A DNA stretch of 13,338 nucleotides, taken from the NCBI GenBank assembly GCA_002449915.1, contig DJXY01000116.1, positions 1-13,338 on the forward strand, read 5' to 3'. Position 1 is the first letter of the stretch. Every line of letters starts with the position of its first letter. Of this stretch, positions 1 through 6,987 are shown one piece after another. Under the pieces are notes generated by a model. It saw only the letters and a list, made by a program, of their open reading frames with translations. It searched no databases and was not told where the DNA came from. This stretch comes from Oribacterium sp. UBA6992. GTDB lineage: Bacteria; Bacillota; Clostridia; Lachnospirales; Lachnospiraceae. The position numbers and the translations under genes were made by a program.

Positions 1-381
1 AAGGATATGCAGGAGGATAAAGAAATGGCATTTGATGCCATGGATACCGTACGGCATTCTGTGGTACTTATGACCGGAATGCTGAAATCCATGCAGTGGA
101 ACAAGGAGCGTATGGAGGCAAGTGCCAAAAATGGCTTTACCAACGCAACAGACGTGGCAGACTACCTGGTACGGAAGGGGGTACCGTTCCGTACCGCACA
201 CGGACTGGTCGGAGAACTGGTGCTGCTGTGTGAAAAAAAGAACTGTGCGCTGGATGATCTGAGTATTGAGGAGTTCCGGAGTGTCTGCGATAAGATTGAC
301 GGGGATATCTATGACGCGATTTCTCTTGAAACCTGCGTCAATAACCGTAAGACCCTGGGAGCGCCAGGTGCGATGCAGTGA
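1..381 (+). CDS. argH: Argininosuccinate lyase, C-terminal part (5' end outside window)
   Basis: This is the last 126 codons of an open frame that enters from the left edge and ends at TGA 379-381. Argininosuccinate lyase splits argininosuccinate into arginine and fumarate, the final step of arginine synthesis, in the cytoplasm. The frame begins K-D-M-Q-E-D-K-E, the conserved stretch after the catalytic core of ArgH (usually YNKDMQEDKE). It continues with the ArgH C-terminal domain, including NGFTNATDVADYLVRKGVPF and FRTAHGLVGELV. The residues that bind substrate and the catalytic Ser loop lie upstream and cannot be seen. argG follows after 224 bp with its own promoter, so argH precedes argG here, the reverse of the common argGH order. 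Identity is certain; only completeness is unknown. Confidence 0.95.
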   Translation, partial: KDMQEDKEMAFDAMDTVRHSVVLMTGMLKSMQWNKERMEASAKNGFTNATDVADYLVRKGVPFRTAHGLVGELVLLCEKKNCALDDLSIEEFRSVCDKIDGDIYDAISLETCVNNRKTLGAPGAMQ

Positions 382-400
382 ATCCGAAACCCAGTGGACC

Positions 401-471
401 TGAAATATGCAGAGACTGCAGGATAAATATACATAAATTTAAAATTATATGTATAAATATGCAAAAACTGC
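401..471 (+). promoter_or_regulatory. ArgR-like operator elements (ARG boxes) upstream of argG
   Basis: The sequence TATGTATAAATATGCAAA (448-465) matches the Bacillus ARG box as I remember it (CATGAATAAAAATGCAAG) at 14 of 18 positions. A second, weaker element lies in inverted orientation at about 420-434 (ATAAATATACAT core). A 17-base near-repeat occurs at 403-419 and 455-471 (AAATATGC-rGA/AAA-ACTGC, two differences). The stretch is far more AT-rich than the flanking genes and sits directly against the -35 box of the argG promoter, where arginine-bound ArgR/AhrC would block RNA polymerase. The ArgR assignment is inference from motif and context; no regulator gene is in the window. Confidence 0.55.
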
Positions 472-500
472 TTGATTTTTCCTTTGCACAGGAGTAAGAT
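472..500 (+). promoter_or_regulatory. Sigma-A type promoter of argG
   Basis: TTGATT (472-477) and TAAGAT (495-500) are separated by exactly 17 bases, giving a good housekeeping promoter. Transcription would start near 507 and give a leader of about 100 nt before the argG start codon at 606. The leader has a small hairpin, GCCTG (522-526) with CAGGC (535-539), and an overlapping alternative (538-545 with 556-565). I recognise no known riboswitch in it. AAAGGAG at 593-599 is the argG ribosome binding site. Confidence 0.65.
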
Positions 501-605
501 ACGATCCAGCAAGAGAAACCAGCCTGTAGTTATGCAGGCATAAGCGGATCAGGCGGCTTTGATGCTTACCACATCATTTCAGAAGCCCTTATAAAGGAGT
601 TTACT

Positions 606-1868
606 ATGAGCAATCTTACACCTAAAAACAAAACACAGGGAGAGAAGGTTATCCTCGCGTATTCCGGCGGACTGGATACTACTGCCATCATTCCCTGGCT
701 TAAAGAAAATTTCGGATATCAGGTTATCTGCTGCTGCGTTGATGTAGGGCAGGGTAAGGAGCTGGATGGACTGGGAGAAAGGGCTAAGCTCTCCGGCGCT
801 TCCAAGCTCTATATCGAGGATATCCAGGATGATTTCTGTGATCATTATGTGGTTCCCTGCATTCAGGCAAATGCAACCTACGAAAATAAATATCTCCTGG
901 GCACATCGATGGCTCGTCCGGCGATTGCCAAACGGCTTGTAGAGATTGCCCGGAAGGAGGGAGCAACCGCGATCTGCCATGGCGCGACCGGCAAAGGAAA
1001 TGACCAGATCCGTTTTGAGCTGTCCATCAAGGCACTGGCACCGGATCTTGACATCATTGCTCCCTGGCGTATGACGGATGTCTGGACCTTCCAGTCCCGG
1101 GAGGATGAGTATAATTATGTAAAATCCAAGGGCATTCCGCTGCAGTTTGATGCGGAGAACTCCTACAGCCGTGACCGGAACCTCTGGCACCTCTCACATG
1201 AGGGACTGGAGCTGGAGGACCCTTCCAATGAACCAAACTATGATCATGTGCTGCTGATGTCCAACACACCGGAAAAGGCGCCGGACAAGGAGACCGAGAT
1301 TTCCATTTCCTGGGAGGCGGGCGTGCCGGTTGCCCTGAACGGCGAGAAAATGTCAGTGAAAGATATCGTAACCAAGCTGAATGTACTTGGCGGAGAAAAC
1401 GGTATCGGCATTATCGACATAGTTGAGAACCGTGTGGTTGGCATGAAGAGCCGTGGTGTATATGAAACTCCTGGCGGCACAATCCTGATCGAAGCGCACA
1501 AGCAGCTTGAGGAGCTGATTCTCGATCGTCAGACCATGGAGTTTAAGTCCTATGTGGACAACAAGTTTGCAGAGTGCGTATATGAGGGTAAGTGGTTTGA
1601 TCCGCTGAGGGAAGCACTGGAGGCGTTTGTTGTTTCCACGCAGAAATATGTCACCGGCGAAACCAGGATGAAGCTTTATAAGGGCAATATCATCAAGGCA
1701 GGCACTACATCGCCGTATTCGCTTTACAACGAGTCTCTGGCATCCTTCACTACCGGTGATCTCTATGATCATCATGACGCATCCGGCTTTATTACCCTGT
1801 TTGGTCTGCCGGAAAAGGTACGTGCCATGAAGATGCTTGAGGTTCAGAACAAGACAAAAAATCTTTAA
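606..1868 (+). CDS. argG: Argininosuccinate synthase
   Basis: The enzyme condenses citrulline and aspartate with ATP to form argininosuccinate, the penultimate step of arginine synthesis, in the cytoplasm. The 420-residue length is normal for the family (about 400-450). The N-type ATP pyrophosphatase P-loop is AYSGGLDTT at residues 18-26. Later family signatures follow: [30 protein letters not shown], and [15 protein letters not shown]. The start ATG at 606 has AAAGGAG six bases upstream. The gene has its own promoter and ARG-box-like sites and lies between argH and argB on the same strand, so arginine repression is likely. The 98-bp gap to argB contains two hairpins. Nothing looks truncated or unusual in the protein. 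Confidence 0.98.
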   Translation: MSNLTPKNKTQGEKVILAYSGGLDTTAIIPWLKENFGYQVICCCVDVGQGKELDGLGERAKLSGASKLYIEDIQDDFCDHYVVPCIQANATYENKYLLGTSMARPAIAKRLVEIARKEGATAICHGATGKGNDQIRFELSIKALAPDLDIIAPWRMTDVWTFQSREDEYNYVKSKGIPLQFDAENSYSRDRNLWHLSHEGLELEDPSNEPNYDHVLLMSNTPEKAPDKETEISISWEAGVPVALNGEKMSVKDIVTKLNVLGGENGIGIIDIVENRVVGMKSRGVYETPGGTILIEAHKQLEELILDRQTMEFKSYVDNKFAECVYEGKWFDPLREALEAFVVSTQKYVTGETRMKLYKGNIIKAGTTSPYSLYNESLASFTTGDLYDHHDASGFITLFGLPEKVRAMKMLEVQNKTKNL

Positions 1869-1879
1869 CAGAGTAAGAA

Positions 1880-1895
1880 CTTTCCGGGAGGAAAG
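1880..1895 (+). repeat. Small GNRA-loop hairpin after argG
   Basis: CTTTCC (1880-1885) and GGAAAG (1890-1895) form a perfect 6-bp stem closed by the tetraloop GGGA, a GNRA-type stable loop. It begins 11 bases after the argG stop codon. There is no T-tract, so it is not a terminator by itself; it may protect the argG 3' end or act in RNA processing. Confidence 0.5.
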
Positions 1896-1916
1896 CTGCT
1901 CATACAGAGAAACATA

Positions 1917-1941
1917 GCCTCCGGCCTGGTAAACCGGAGGC
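1917..1941 (+). terminator. GC-rich hairpin in the argG-argB gap (weak or partial terminator)
   Basis: GCCTCCGG (1917-1924) and CCGGAGGC (1934-1941) form a perfect 8-bp stem around a 9-base loop. The following bases GTTCTCATTTC are only moderately T-rich, so termination would be partial. Because only 25 bases separate the hairpin from argB and no promoter is visible there, argB and argD probably depend on read-through. The stem's CCTCC could also pair with the argB Shine-Dalgarno GGAGG at 1955-1959. Confidence 0.45.
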
Positions 1942-1966
1942 GTTCTCATTTCAGGGAGGATCAGAA

Positions 1967-2860
1967 ATGAACAGCACGATTTCACAAAATGTCATGGACA
2001 AAGCAGCCACCCTCGTGGAGGCGCTGCCATATATCCAGAAGTTCCAGGGTAAAGTCATTGTCGTAAAATACGGCGGATCAGCAATGGTCGATGAAACGCT
2101 GAAGCGTCAGGTGATGCAGGATGTGACACTGCTTAAGCTGGTAGGATTTAAGCCGATTATCGTACATGGCGGCGGCAAGGAAATCTCCAGATGGATCGGA
2201 AAGGTCGGCATGGAACCGCATTTTGTCAACGGACTCCGGGTTACCGATGCGGATACCATGGAAATTGCGGAAATGGTGCTTAATAAGGTAAATAAAAGCC
2301 TGGTACAGCTTATAAATGGTCTTGGCAGTAAGGCAGTCGGGATTTCCGGCAAGGACGGGATGCTTTTAAAATGTGTTAAAAGGTATGCGAATGGAGAAGA
2401 CATCGGATTTGTCGGGGAGATCACGTCTGTGGATACCGCGATTATCAAGGACCTTCTGGATCATGACTACATCCCGGTGATCTGCCCGGTCGGATTTGAT
2501 GATCATAACCAGAGCTACAATATCAACGCAGATGATGCTGCCTGCGCCGTGGCAGGAGCGATGCATGCGGAGAAGCTTGCATTCCTTACAGATGTCGAGG
2601 GACTCTACAGAGATTTTAATGACAAGGATTCGCTGATCCCCATGCTGACACTGGATGAAGCCCAGGCACTGATTGATTCCGGCACCCTGGGAGGAGGTAT
2701 GCTGCCTAAGCTCTCCAACTGTATTGAGGCAATGAAACGGGGCGTGAATCGTGTGCATATCCTCGATGGCAGAATTGCACACTGCCTGCTGCTTGAGTTC
2801 TTTACCAATAAGGGCGTCGGAACCGCGATCCGTAAGGATGTGGATCCGCTTTTTGAATGA
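1967..2860 (+). CDS. argB: Acetylglutamate kinase
   Basis: The enzyme phosphorylates N-acetylglutamate with ATP, the second step of the acetylated ornithine pathway, in the cytoplasm. It belongs to the amino acid kinase family. Visible motifs are KYGGSAM at residues 34-40, HGGGKEIS at 67-74, the NINADDAAC stretch, LTDVEGLY and [11 protein letters not shown]. The roughly 30 residues before KYGGSAM ([20 protein letters not shown]) resemble the extra N-terminal helix found in hexameric, arginine-inhibited acetylglutamate kinases, so feedback inhibition by arginine is likely; this is inference from family knowledge. The length of 297 residues is typical. GGGAGG at 1954-1959 provides the ribosome binding site. 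argD follows after 20 bp. Confidence 0.97.
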   Translation: MNSTISQNVMDKAATLVEALPYIQKFQGKVIVVKYGGSAMVDETLKRQVMQDVTLLKLVGFKPIIVHGGGKEISRWIGKVGMEPHFVNGLRVTDADTMEIAEMVLNKVNKSLVQLINGLGSKAVGISGKDGMLLKCVKRYANGEDIGFVGEITSVDTAIIKDLLDHDYIPVICPVGFDDHNQSYNINADDAACAVAGAMHAEKLAFLTDVEGLYRDFNDKDSLIPMLTLDEAQALIDSGTLGGGMLPKLSNCIEAMKRGVNRVHILDGRIAHCLLLEFFTNKGVGTAIRKDVDPLFE

Positions 2861-2880
2861 TTTTAGGGAAAGGGGGATGT

Positions 2881-4134
2881 ATGAATTTCTTACGTGATTC
2901 CATAGTCAAGGGAACGGTGGTAAATGACCGTCTGGTAGCAGAAGGTGAGAAGGTACTTTATAAAACCTATAATCGTTTCCCGATTGTGTTTGACCATGCA
3001 GAGGACGTCTATCTCTATGATGAAGGGGACAACCAATATCTGGATTTCGGCGCGGGCATCTCTGTGTGCGGACTCGGGTACAGCAATGCGCTGGTGAAGG
3101 AGGCAATGAAGGCGCAGATTGACAAAGGACTTCTGCATACCTCCAATCTGTTTTACAATGAGCCTGCGATTGAGGCAGGAGAGAAGCTTCTGGAAGCGGC
3201 GGAGATGGATAAGGTGTTTTTTACCAATTCCGGCACAGAAGCGATCGAGGGCGCACTTAAGATTGCAAGACGCTATCAGTACAATAAAAAGAGTGGAAAA
3301 ACGGAAATCATTGCCATGCTTGGATCCTTCCACGGGCGTTCCATGGGAGCACTTTCCGTGACGGGCAAGGAGCATTACCGTGCGCCGTTTGAGCCTCTCG
3401 TCAGTGGTGTAAAATTTGCGGATTTTAATGATCTGGAATCGGTAAAGGCACAGATCACGGACAAAACCGGTGCCATCATCCTGGAAACCATCCAGGGAGA
3501 GGGCGGCATTTATCCGGCGACAGAAGAATTTCTCAAGGGTGTCCGCAGCCTCTGCGATGAGCATGACCTTATCATGATTCTGGATGAGGTGCAGTGCGGC
3601 ATGGGACGCTCCGGCTATATGTTTGCCTGGCAGGAGTACGGCATCAAGCCGGATGTTGTGACAGTAGCCAAGGCACTTGGAAATGGTGTGCCGATCGGAG
3701 CGTTTCTTGCAAGAGGAGAAGCGGCAACTGCCATGGTTCCGGGAGACCACGGATCAACCTACGGAGGCAATCCACTGGTTTGTGCCGCGGCAAGCGCCAT
3801 CCTGGATGTCTTTAAGGAGATGGACATCCCAGCGCATGTGAGAGAGATCGGTGCGTATTTATGGGAGACGCTTGACAATATCAAGGCAGAGTTCCCGGAT
3901 GCAATTATCGATCACCGCGGCAAGGGACTTTTACAGGGACTGGAATTTGCTACGGATATAAAAGTCGGAGAGATTGTCAGCAATGCGATCCTTAAGCAGC
4001 ATCTGGTTCTTATCGCCGCGGAGCATAATACGATCCGTTTTGTGCCGCCGCTTGTCATCGAGAGACAGCATGTGGATGAAATGGCGGAGAAGCTCCGCAT
4101 GGCGTTAAAGGAGGTCACGAGCGGAGACAGGTAA
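2881..4134 (+). CDS. argD: Acetylornithine aminotransferase
   Basis: This PLP enzyme transfers the amino group of glutamate to N-acetylglutamate semialdehyde to give N-acetylornithine; many family members also act on succinyldiaminopimelate for lysine. It is a class III aminotransferase of 417 residues. The PLP-binding lysine is K264 in TVAKALGNGVPIGAF, and D235 in LDEVQCGMGRSG contacts the cofactor ring nitrogen. TNSGTEAIEGALKIAR and GSFHGRSMGALSVTG bind the PLP phosphate and cover the active site. An in-frame ATG at 2857 overlaps the argB stop codon, but the AAAGGGGG sequence at about 2869-2875 points to the ATG at 2881, and MNFLRDSIVKG is a better family start. The gene ends 3 bp from the convergent coaBC stop codon. 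Confidence 0.96.
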   Translation: MNFLRDSIVKGTVVNDRLVAEGEKVLYKTYNRFPIVFDHAEDVYLYDEGDNQYLDFGAGISVCGLGYSNALVKEAMKAQIDKGLLHTSNLFYNEPAIEAGEKLLEAAEMDKVFFTNSGTEAIEGALKIARRYQYNKKSGKTEIIAMLGSFHGRSMGALSVTGKEHYRAPFEPLVSGVKFADFNDLESVKAQITDKTGAIILETIQGEGGIYPATEEFLKGVRSLCDEHDLIMILDEVQCGMGRSGYMFAWQEYGIKPDVVTVAKALGNGVPIGAFLARGEAATAMVPGDHGSTYGGNPLVCAAASAILDVFKEMDIPAHVREIGAYLWETLDNIKAEFPDAIIDHRGKGLLQGLEFATDIKVGEIVSNAILKQHLVLIAAEHNTIRFVPPLVIERQHVDEMAEKLRMALKEVTSGDR

Positions 4135-4137
4135 GCT

Positions 4138-5352
4138 TTACAGATGCGCTTCTGAATGCTTCCGCATCGCAAGGATCGTATCCAGGAGCTTGTCGGCAGC
4201 CTCCCATTTGGTAAGAAGCGGAAGCTCGATTTCCTTGTCCTTTGAAATCAACGTCAGGACATTGGTTTCCACTTCAAAGCCTGCGCCCGGGACCTTGACA
4301 TTATTTGCGGCTATGAGATCCAGATGTTTGGAAATCAGCTTCCGCCGGGAGTTCTCAAGCATATGCTCTGTTTCCATAGAGAAACCGCAGAGGAACTGAT
4401 TTTCTGTTTTATGCTCTCCCAGGTAACGCAGGATGTCTCTGGTCCTCTCCAGCGGCAAGCTGGCATCCTCGTCGTCCTTTTTATGAATTTTTTCAGCTGC
4501 GACTGTTGCAGGACGGTAGTCTGCGACAGCCGCGGCTTTTATAATAATATCTTGATCGCCCGCGCGAGAGGTGATCTCCTGATACATCTGTTCTGCAGTC
4601 CTGATCTTAATGGTATTGACATAAACGGGCGGTTCAAGATTTACCGGTCCGCTTACCAGCGTTACTTCGGCACCTCTTGCCGCAGCAACCCTTGCGATAC
4701 TGTAGCCCATCCTGCCGGAGGAGTGATTGGTAATGTAACGCACCGGATCAATGTCCTCCTGTGTCGGACCGGCACTTACCAGCACACGAAGCCCTGCCAT
4801 GTCTTTACTGTGCCAGGCTGCATGGATGACATGCTGCAGCAGTAACTCCGGCTCCGGAAGCTTCCCGGTACCATTGGTGCCGCAGGCAAGGTGCCCGGAG
4901 GCAGGCTCTATTACAATCCATCCATAGTGGCGCAGCTTCTCGATATTATCCCTTGTAACCGGGTTAGTATACATATGTGTGTTCATCGCGGGAGCGATCA
5001 GCCTGGGACAGGAGCATGCCAGGGCGGTTGTGGTCAGCATGTTGTCGGCAATGCCATTTGCAAGCTTCGCAATGGTATTGGCGGTTGCCGGAGCAATGAT
5101 CATCGCATCCGCTTTTTCTGCAAGAGCAATGTGCTCCACCTCCCATGGATGGTTCCGGTCAAAGGTATCGGTCACGACTCTGTTATGACACAGCGCCTCA
5201 AAGGTATTGGGAGTAATAAATTGCGTGGCATTGTCCGTCATGATTACATCGACATTGGCATGCTGTTTTACAAGCATAGAGCAGAGTGTGGCAGCCTTGT
5301 AGGCGGCAATTCCTCCGGTAACTCCCAACAGTATATTTTTCCCTTTCAGCAT
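4138..5352 (-). CDS. coaBC: Bifunctional phosphopantothenoylcysteine decarboxylase/phosphopantothenate-cysteine ligase
   Basis: The protein joins cysteine to 4'-phosphopantothenate using CTP (CoaB half) and decarboxylates the product to 4'-phosphopantetheine (CoaC half), two steps of CoA synthesis. The flavin-dependent CoaC domain spans about residues 1-180 and shows GVTGGIAAYKA at 10-20, catalytic His74, PAMNTHM at 121-127 and Cys157 in LACGTNGTGK. The CoaB domain spans about 185-400 with SAGPTQEDIDPVR at 192-204 and NHSSGRMG at 208-215. An in-frame ATG lies four codons upstream at 5364, but its codons ATGGAGGA contain the Shine-Dalgarno sequence for the ATG at 5352, so I start there and give 404 residues. 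It is divergent from coaX, another CoA gene, and convergent with argD. Confidence 0.96.
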   Translation of the reverse strand: MLKGKNILLGVTGGIAAYKAATLCSMLVKQHANVDVIMTDNATQFITPNTFEALCHNRVVTDTFDRNHPWEVEHIALAEKADAMIIAPATANTIAKLANGIADNMLTTTALACSCPRLIAPAMNTHMYTNPVTRDNIEKLRHYGWIVIEPASGHLACGTNGTGKLPEPELLLQHVIHAAWHSKDMAGLRVLVSAGPTQEDIDPVRYITNHSSGRMGYSIARVAAARGAEVTLVSGPVNLEPPVYVNTIKIRTAEQMYQEITSRAGDQDIIIKAAAVADYRPATVAAEKIHKKDDEDASLPLERTRDILRYLGEHKTENQFLCGFSMETEHMLENSRRKLISKHLDLIAANNVKVPGAGFEVETNVLTLISKDKEIELPLLTKWEAADKLLDTILAMRKHSEAHL

Positions 5353-5421
5353 AAATTCCTCCATATTATCCGTCTGTATTTGATTTCTATTATTAATAAG
5401 GAAGCCTCATGGCATATAAAC

Positions 5422-5463
5422 AAAAACGTCTGTAAATATCTTACCGGTGTCACGGACGTTTTT
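5422..5463. repeat. 12-bp inverted repeat over the coaBC promoter (candidate operator or terminator-like hairpin)
   Basis: AAAAACGTCTGT (5422-5433) and ACGGACGTTTTT (5452-5463) are complementary over 12 positions with one G-T pair, around an 18-base loop. The arms end in A5 and T5, so as RNA it would look like an intrinsic terminator in either direction. No gene that needs a terminator lies here, because both neighbours point away. Its right arm covers the -35 side of the coaBC promoter and its left arm falls at the likely transcription start, which fits an operator better. Confidence 0.6.
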
Positions 5464-5466
5464 CAA
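5438..5466 (-). promoter_or_regulatory. Promoter of coaBC
   Basis: On the minus strand TTGAAA (plus 5461-5466) and TAAGAT (plus 5438-5443) are separated by exactly 17 bases. Transcription would begin near 5431 and give a leader of about 80 nt before the coaBC start at 5352. The promoter is spanned by the 12-bp inverted repeat at 5422-5463. Confidence 0.55.
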
Positions 5467-5470
5467 GTAC

Positions 5471-5523
5471 CAAGACAACGCAGAGTCTTGTTGAAGCAGC
5501 CGGATTGTTGTATTATTATCCGG
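5471..5523. repeat. Two further inverted repeats in front of coaX
   Basis: CAAGAC (5471-5476) pairs with GTCTTG (5485-5490), and CCGGAT (5500-5505) pairs with ATCCGG (5518-5523). The first overlaps the -35 box of the coaX promoter and the second encloses its -10 box. They could be regulator sites or short RNA hairpins. Single 6-bp arms can arise by chance. Confidence 0.4.
5488..5516 (+). promoter_or_regulatory. Promoter of coaX-fchA-folD
   Basis: TTGTTG (5488-5493) and TATTAT (5511-5516) are separated by 17 bases. Transcription would start near 5523, giving a leader of only about 22 nt that contains the ribosome binding site AAAGGCGG (5533-5540) in front of ATG 5545. Confidence 0.5.
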
Positions 5524-5544
5524 AAGCAAAGGAAAGGCGGAGCG

Positions 5545-6348
5545 ATGGCTAAAATACTTGCAATTGATGTCGGAAATTCAAACATTGTTGTCGGATGTAT
5601 CGAGGAGGGCAGTGCCCTTTTTACAGAGCGCATGGAAACACGGGTGCGTCGGGATCAGCAGACGCTTTATGATCTGTTCCGGGACATGCTATATAAGCAT
5701 AAAATTACGCCGGCAGAGCTCGAGGGCTCCATCCTCTCCTCTGTGGTTCCGGATGCAAATGCACTCATCATGTCAGCCGCGCGGCATCTTACGGGGAAGC
5801 CCTGTCTCAAAATCGACCGAAGCTTTGACAGCGGACTGGATCTTTCCGACTATGACAGCGCTACGCTTGGTATTGACCGGATTACCGATATGACAGCAGC
5901 TGTAGCAAAGTACGGAGCGCCTGTTCTGGTATGTGATCTTGGTACGGCAACCACCATCTCCGTTGCAGACGGGCAAAAACGGTTTCTGGGCGGTATGATT
6001 TCCGCCGGCATTCAGCTCTCACTCCGTGCACTTGGAGAGTACACAGCGCAGCTTCCGGAGCTTTGTGCCGCAGCACCGGAAAGGCTGATCGGAGCAGATA
6101 CAGTTGAGAGTATCATAAGCGGTGCGGTCATTGGACAGGCAGCTATGATTGACGGCATTGCAGAACGTGTAGCACAGGAACTGGGAGTGGACAGGGTTCC
6201 ACTGGTGCTGACAGGAGGACTCAGCCGCTACGTGATCCCCTGGCTGAAACATGAGGTTTCATATGAACCGGAGCTTTTATTTGCCGGCATGGAGCTTCTG
6301 TATCATCGAAATCAGCATCGTCTGGCAGCACTGGAAGAAAGGACATAA
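5545..6348 (+). CDS. coaX: Type III pantothenate kinase
   Basis: The enzyme phosphorylates pantothenate with ATP, the first committed step of CoA synthesis, in the cytoplasm. Type III enzymes belong to the acetate/sugar kinase-Hsp70-actin fold and, unlike CoaA, are not feedback-inhibited by CoA. The three family signatures are present: IDVGNSNIVVG at residues 7-17 (phosphate binding), TLGIDRITD around catalytic Asp111, and DLGTATTISV at 131-140, followed by GGMISAGIQLSLRAL. The protein has 267 residues, typical for CoaX. The start at ATG 5545 has AAAGGCGG upstream. The longer open frame to the left has no family similarity and runs antisense to coaBC. Three bases separate its stop from the fchA start, so the two are probably co-transcribed. 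Confidence 0.95.
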   Translation: MAKILAIDVGNSNIVVGCIEEGSALFTERMETRVRRDQQTLYDLFRDMLYKHKITPAELEGSILSSVVPDANALIMSAARHLTGKPCLKIDRSFDSGLDLSDYDSATLGIDRITDMTAAVAKYGAPVLVCDLGTATTISVADGQKRFLGGMISAGIQLSLRALGEYTAQLPELCAAAPERLIGADTVESIISGAVIGQAAMIDGIAERVAQELGVDRVPLVLTGGLSRYVIPWLKHEVSYEPELLFAGMELLYHRNQHRLAALEERT

Positions 6349-6351
6349 ATC

Positions 6352-6987
6352 ATGGAAACAGCAGAGCTTCAAATCAGGGACTATCTTGAGCGTTTATCCT
6401 CCAAGGAGCCGGTGCCTGGCGGTGGCGGCGCTTCTGCACTTGCCGGAGCCTTTGGTGTGAGCCTCGGACTTATGGAAGGAAATCTTACGCTTGGAAAAAA
6501 GAAATACAGGGAGTATGAAGCGGAAATCCGGGACATACAGGAGAAGCTGATCCGGATCCGGGAGGATTTCCTGCAGCTTTCTGATGAGGATGAGGCTGTT
6601 TTTCTGCCGCTGTCAAGAGCCTATGGACTTCCGCGGGACAGTGCAGAGCACGAAAGCATTCGCAGGATCACTCTGGAAAAATGCCTATGTGATGCTACGG
6701 ATGTGCCGATTAAGCTTATGAAAAAGGTAGTGGAAGCTTTGGATCTTATGGAAAAGCTTGCGGAGCACGGATCCAGACTTTCAGTCAGCGATGTTGGTGT
6801 CGGAGTGCAGTTCCTTGAGACGGCACTCAATGGTGCCATTATGAATGTTTATATTAATACCAGGATGATGCAGGACCGGGAACATGCCGGGCAGATGGTA
6901 CATCATGCAGAGACGCTCAGGCAGACCGGGATCCGGAAGGCGCAGGATATTTTTGACAAGGTGGAGAAAAGCATATGCAGGAATTAA
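6352..6987 (+). CDS. fchA: Cyclodeaminase-family protein, probable methenyltetrahydrofolate cyclohydrolase
   Basis: The 211-residue protein belongs to the formiminotransferase-cyclodeaminase C-terminal family. The family loop PGGGGASALAGA is at residues 22-33, LTLGKKKY at 45-52, and the acidic LSDEDEAVF around D78/D80, where the family keeps a functional aspartate. It is a stand-alone domain with no formiminotransferase half. Members either release ammonia from formimino-THF or, as in Methylobacterium FchA, hydrolyse methenyl-THF to 10-formyl-THF. I see no histidine or purine degradation genes nearby, and it overlaps folD by 13 bp, so the second role is favoured here. AAAGGA at 6338-6343 inside coaX is its ribosome binding site. 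Family is sure, the exact reaction is inference. Confidence 0.85.
   Translation: METAELQIRDYLERLSSKEPVPGGGGASALAGAFGVSLGLMEGNLTLGKKKYREYEAEIRDIQEKLIRIREDFLQLSDEDEAVFLPLSRAYGLPRDSAEHESIRRITLEKCLCDATDVPIKLMKKVVEALDLMEKLAEHGSRLSVSDVGVGVQFLETALNGAIMNVYINTRMMQDREHAGQMVHHAETLRQTGIRKAQDIFDKVEKSICRN

Noticed and set aside
507..605. argG leader considered as a riboswitch
   Set aside because: It has only small competing hairpins and no conserved core of any class I know; attenuation by structure cannot be shown from one sequence.
579..1190. Minus-strand open frame of about 200 codons inside argG
   Set aside because: It is a shadow of the argG coding pattern, with composition typical of antisense frames and no recognisable domain.
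2890..3750. Minus-strand open frame of 286 codons inside argD
   Set aside because: It lies fully opposite conserved aminotransferase motifs and its Cys/His-rich composition is typical of an antisense frame.
4324..4845. Plus-strand open frame of 173 codons opposite coaBC
   Set aside because: It is antisense to a clearly conserved enzyme and its sequence shows no motif or ribosome site.
4891..5544. Long upstream extension of the coaX frame, giving a 485-residue protein
   Set aside because: It runs antisense to coaBC, has no family similarity, and the ribosome site and CoaX family start both point to ATG 5545.
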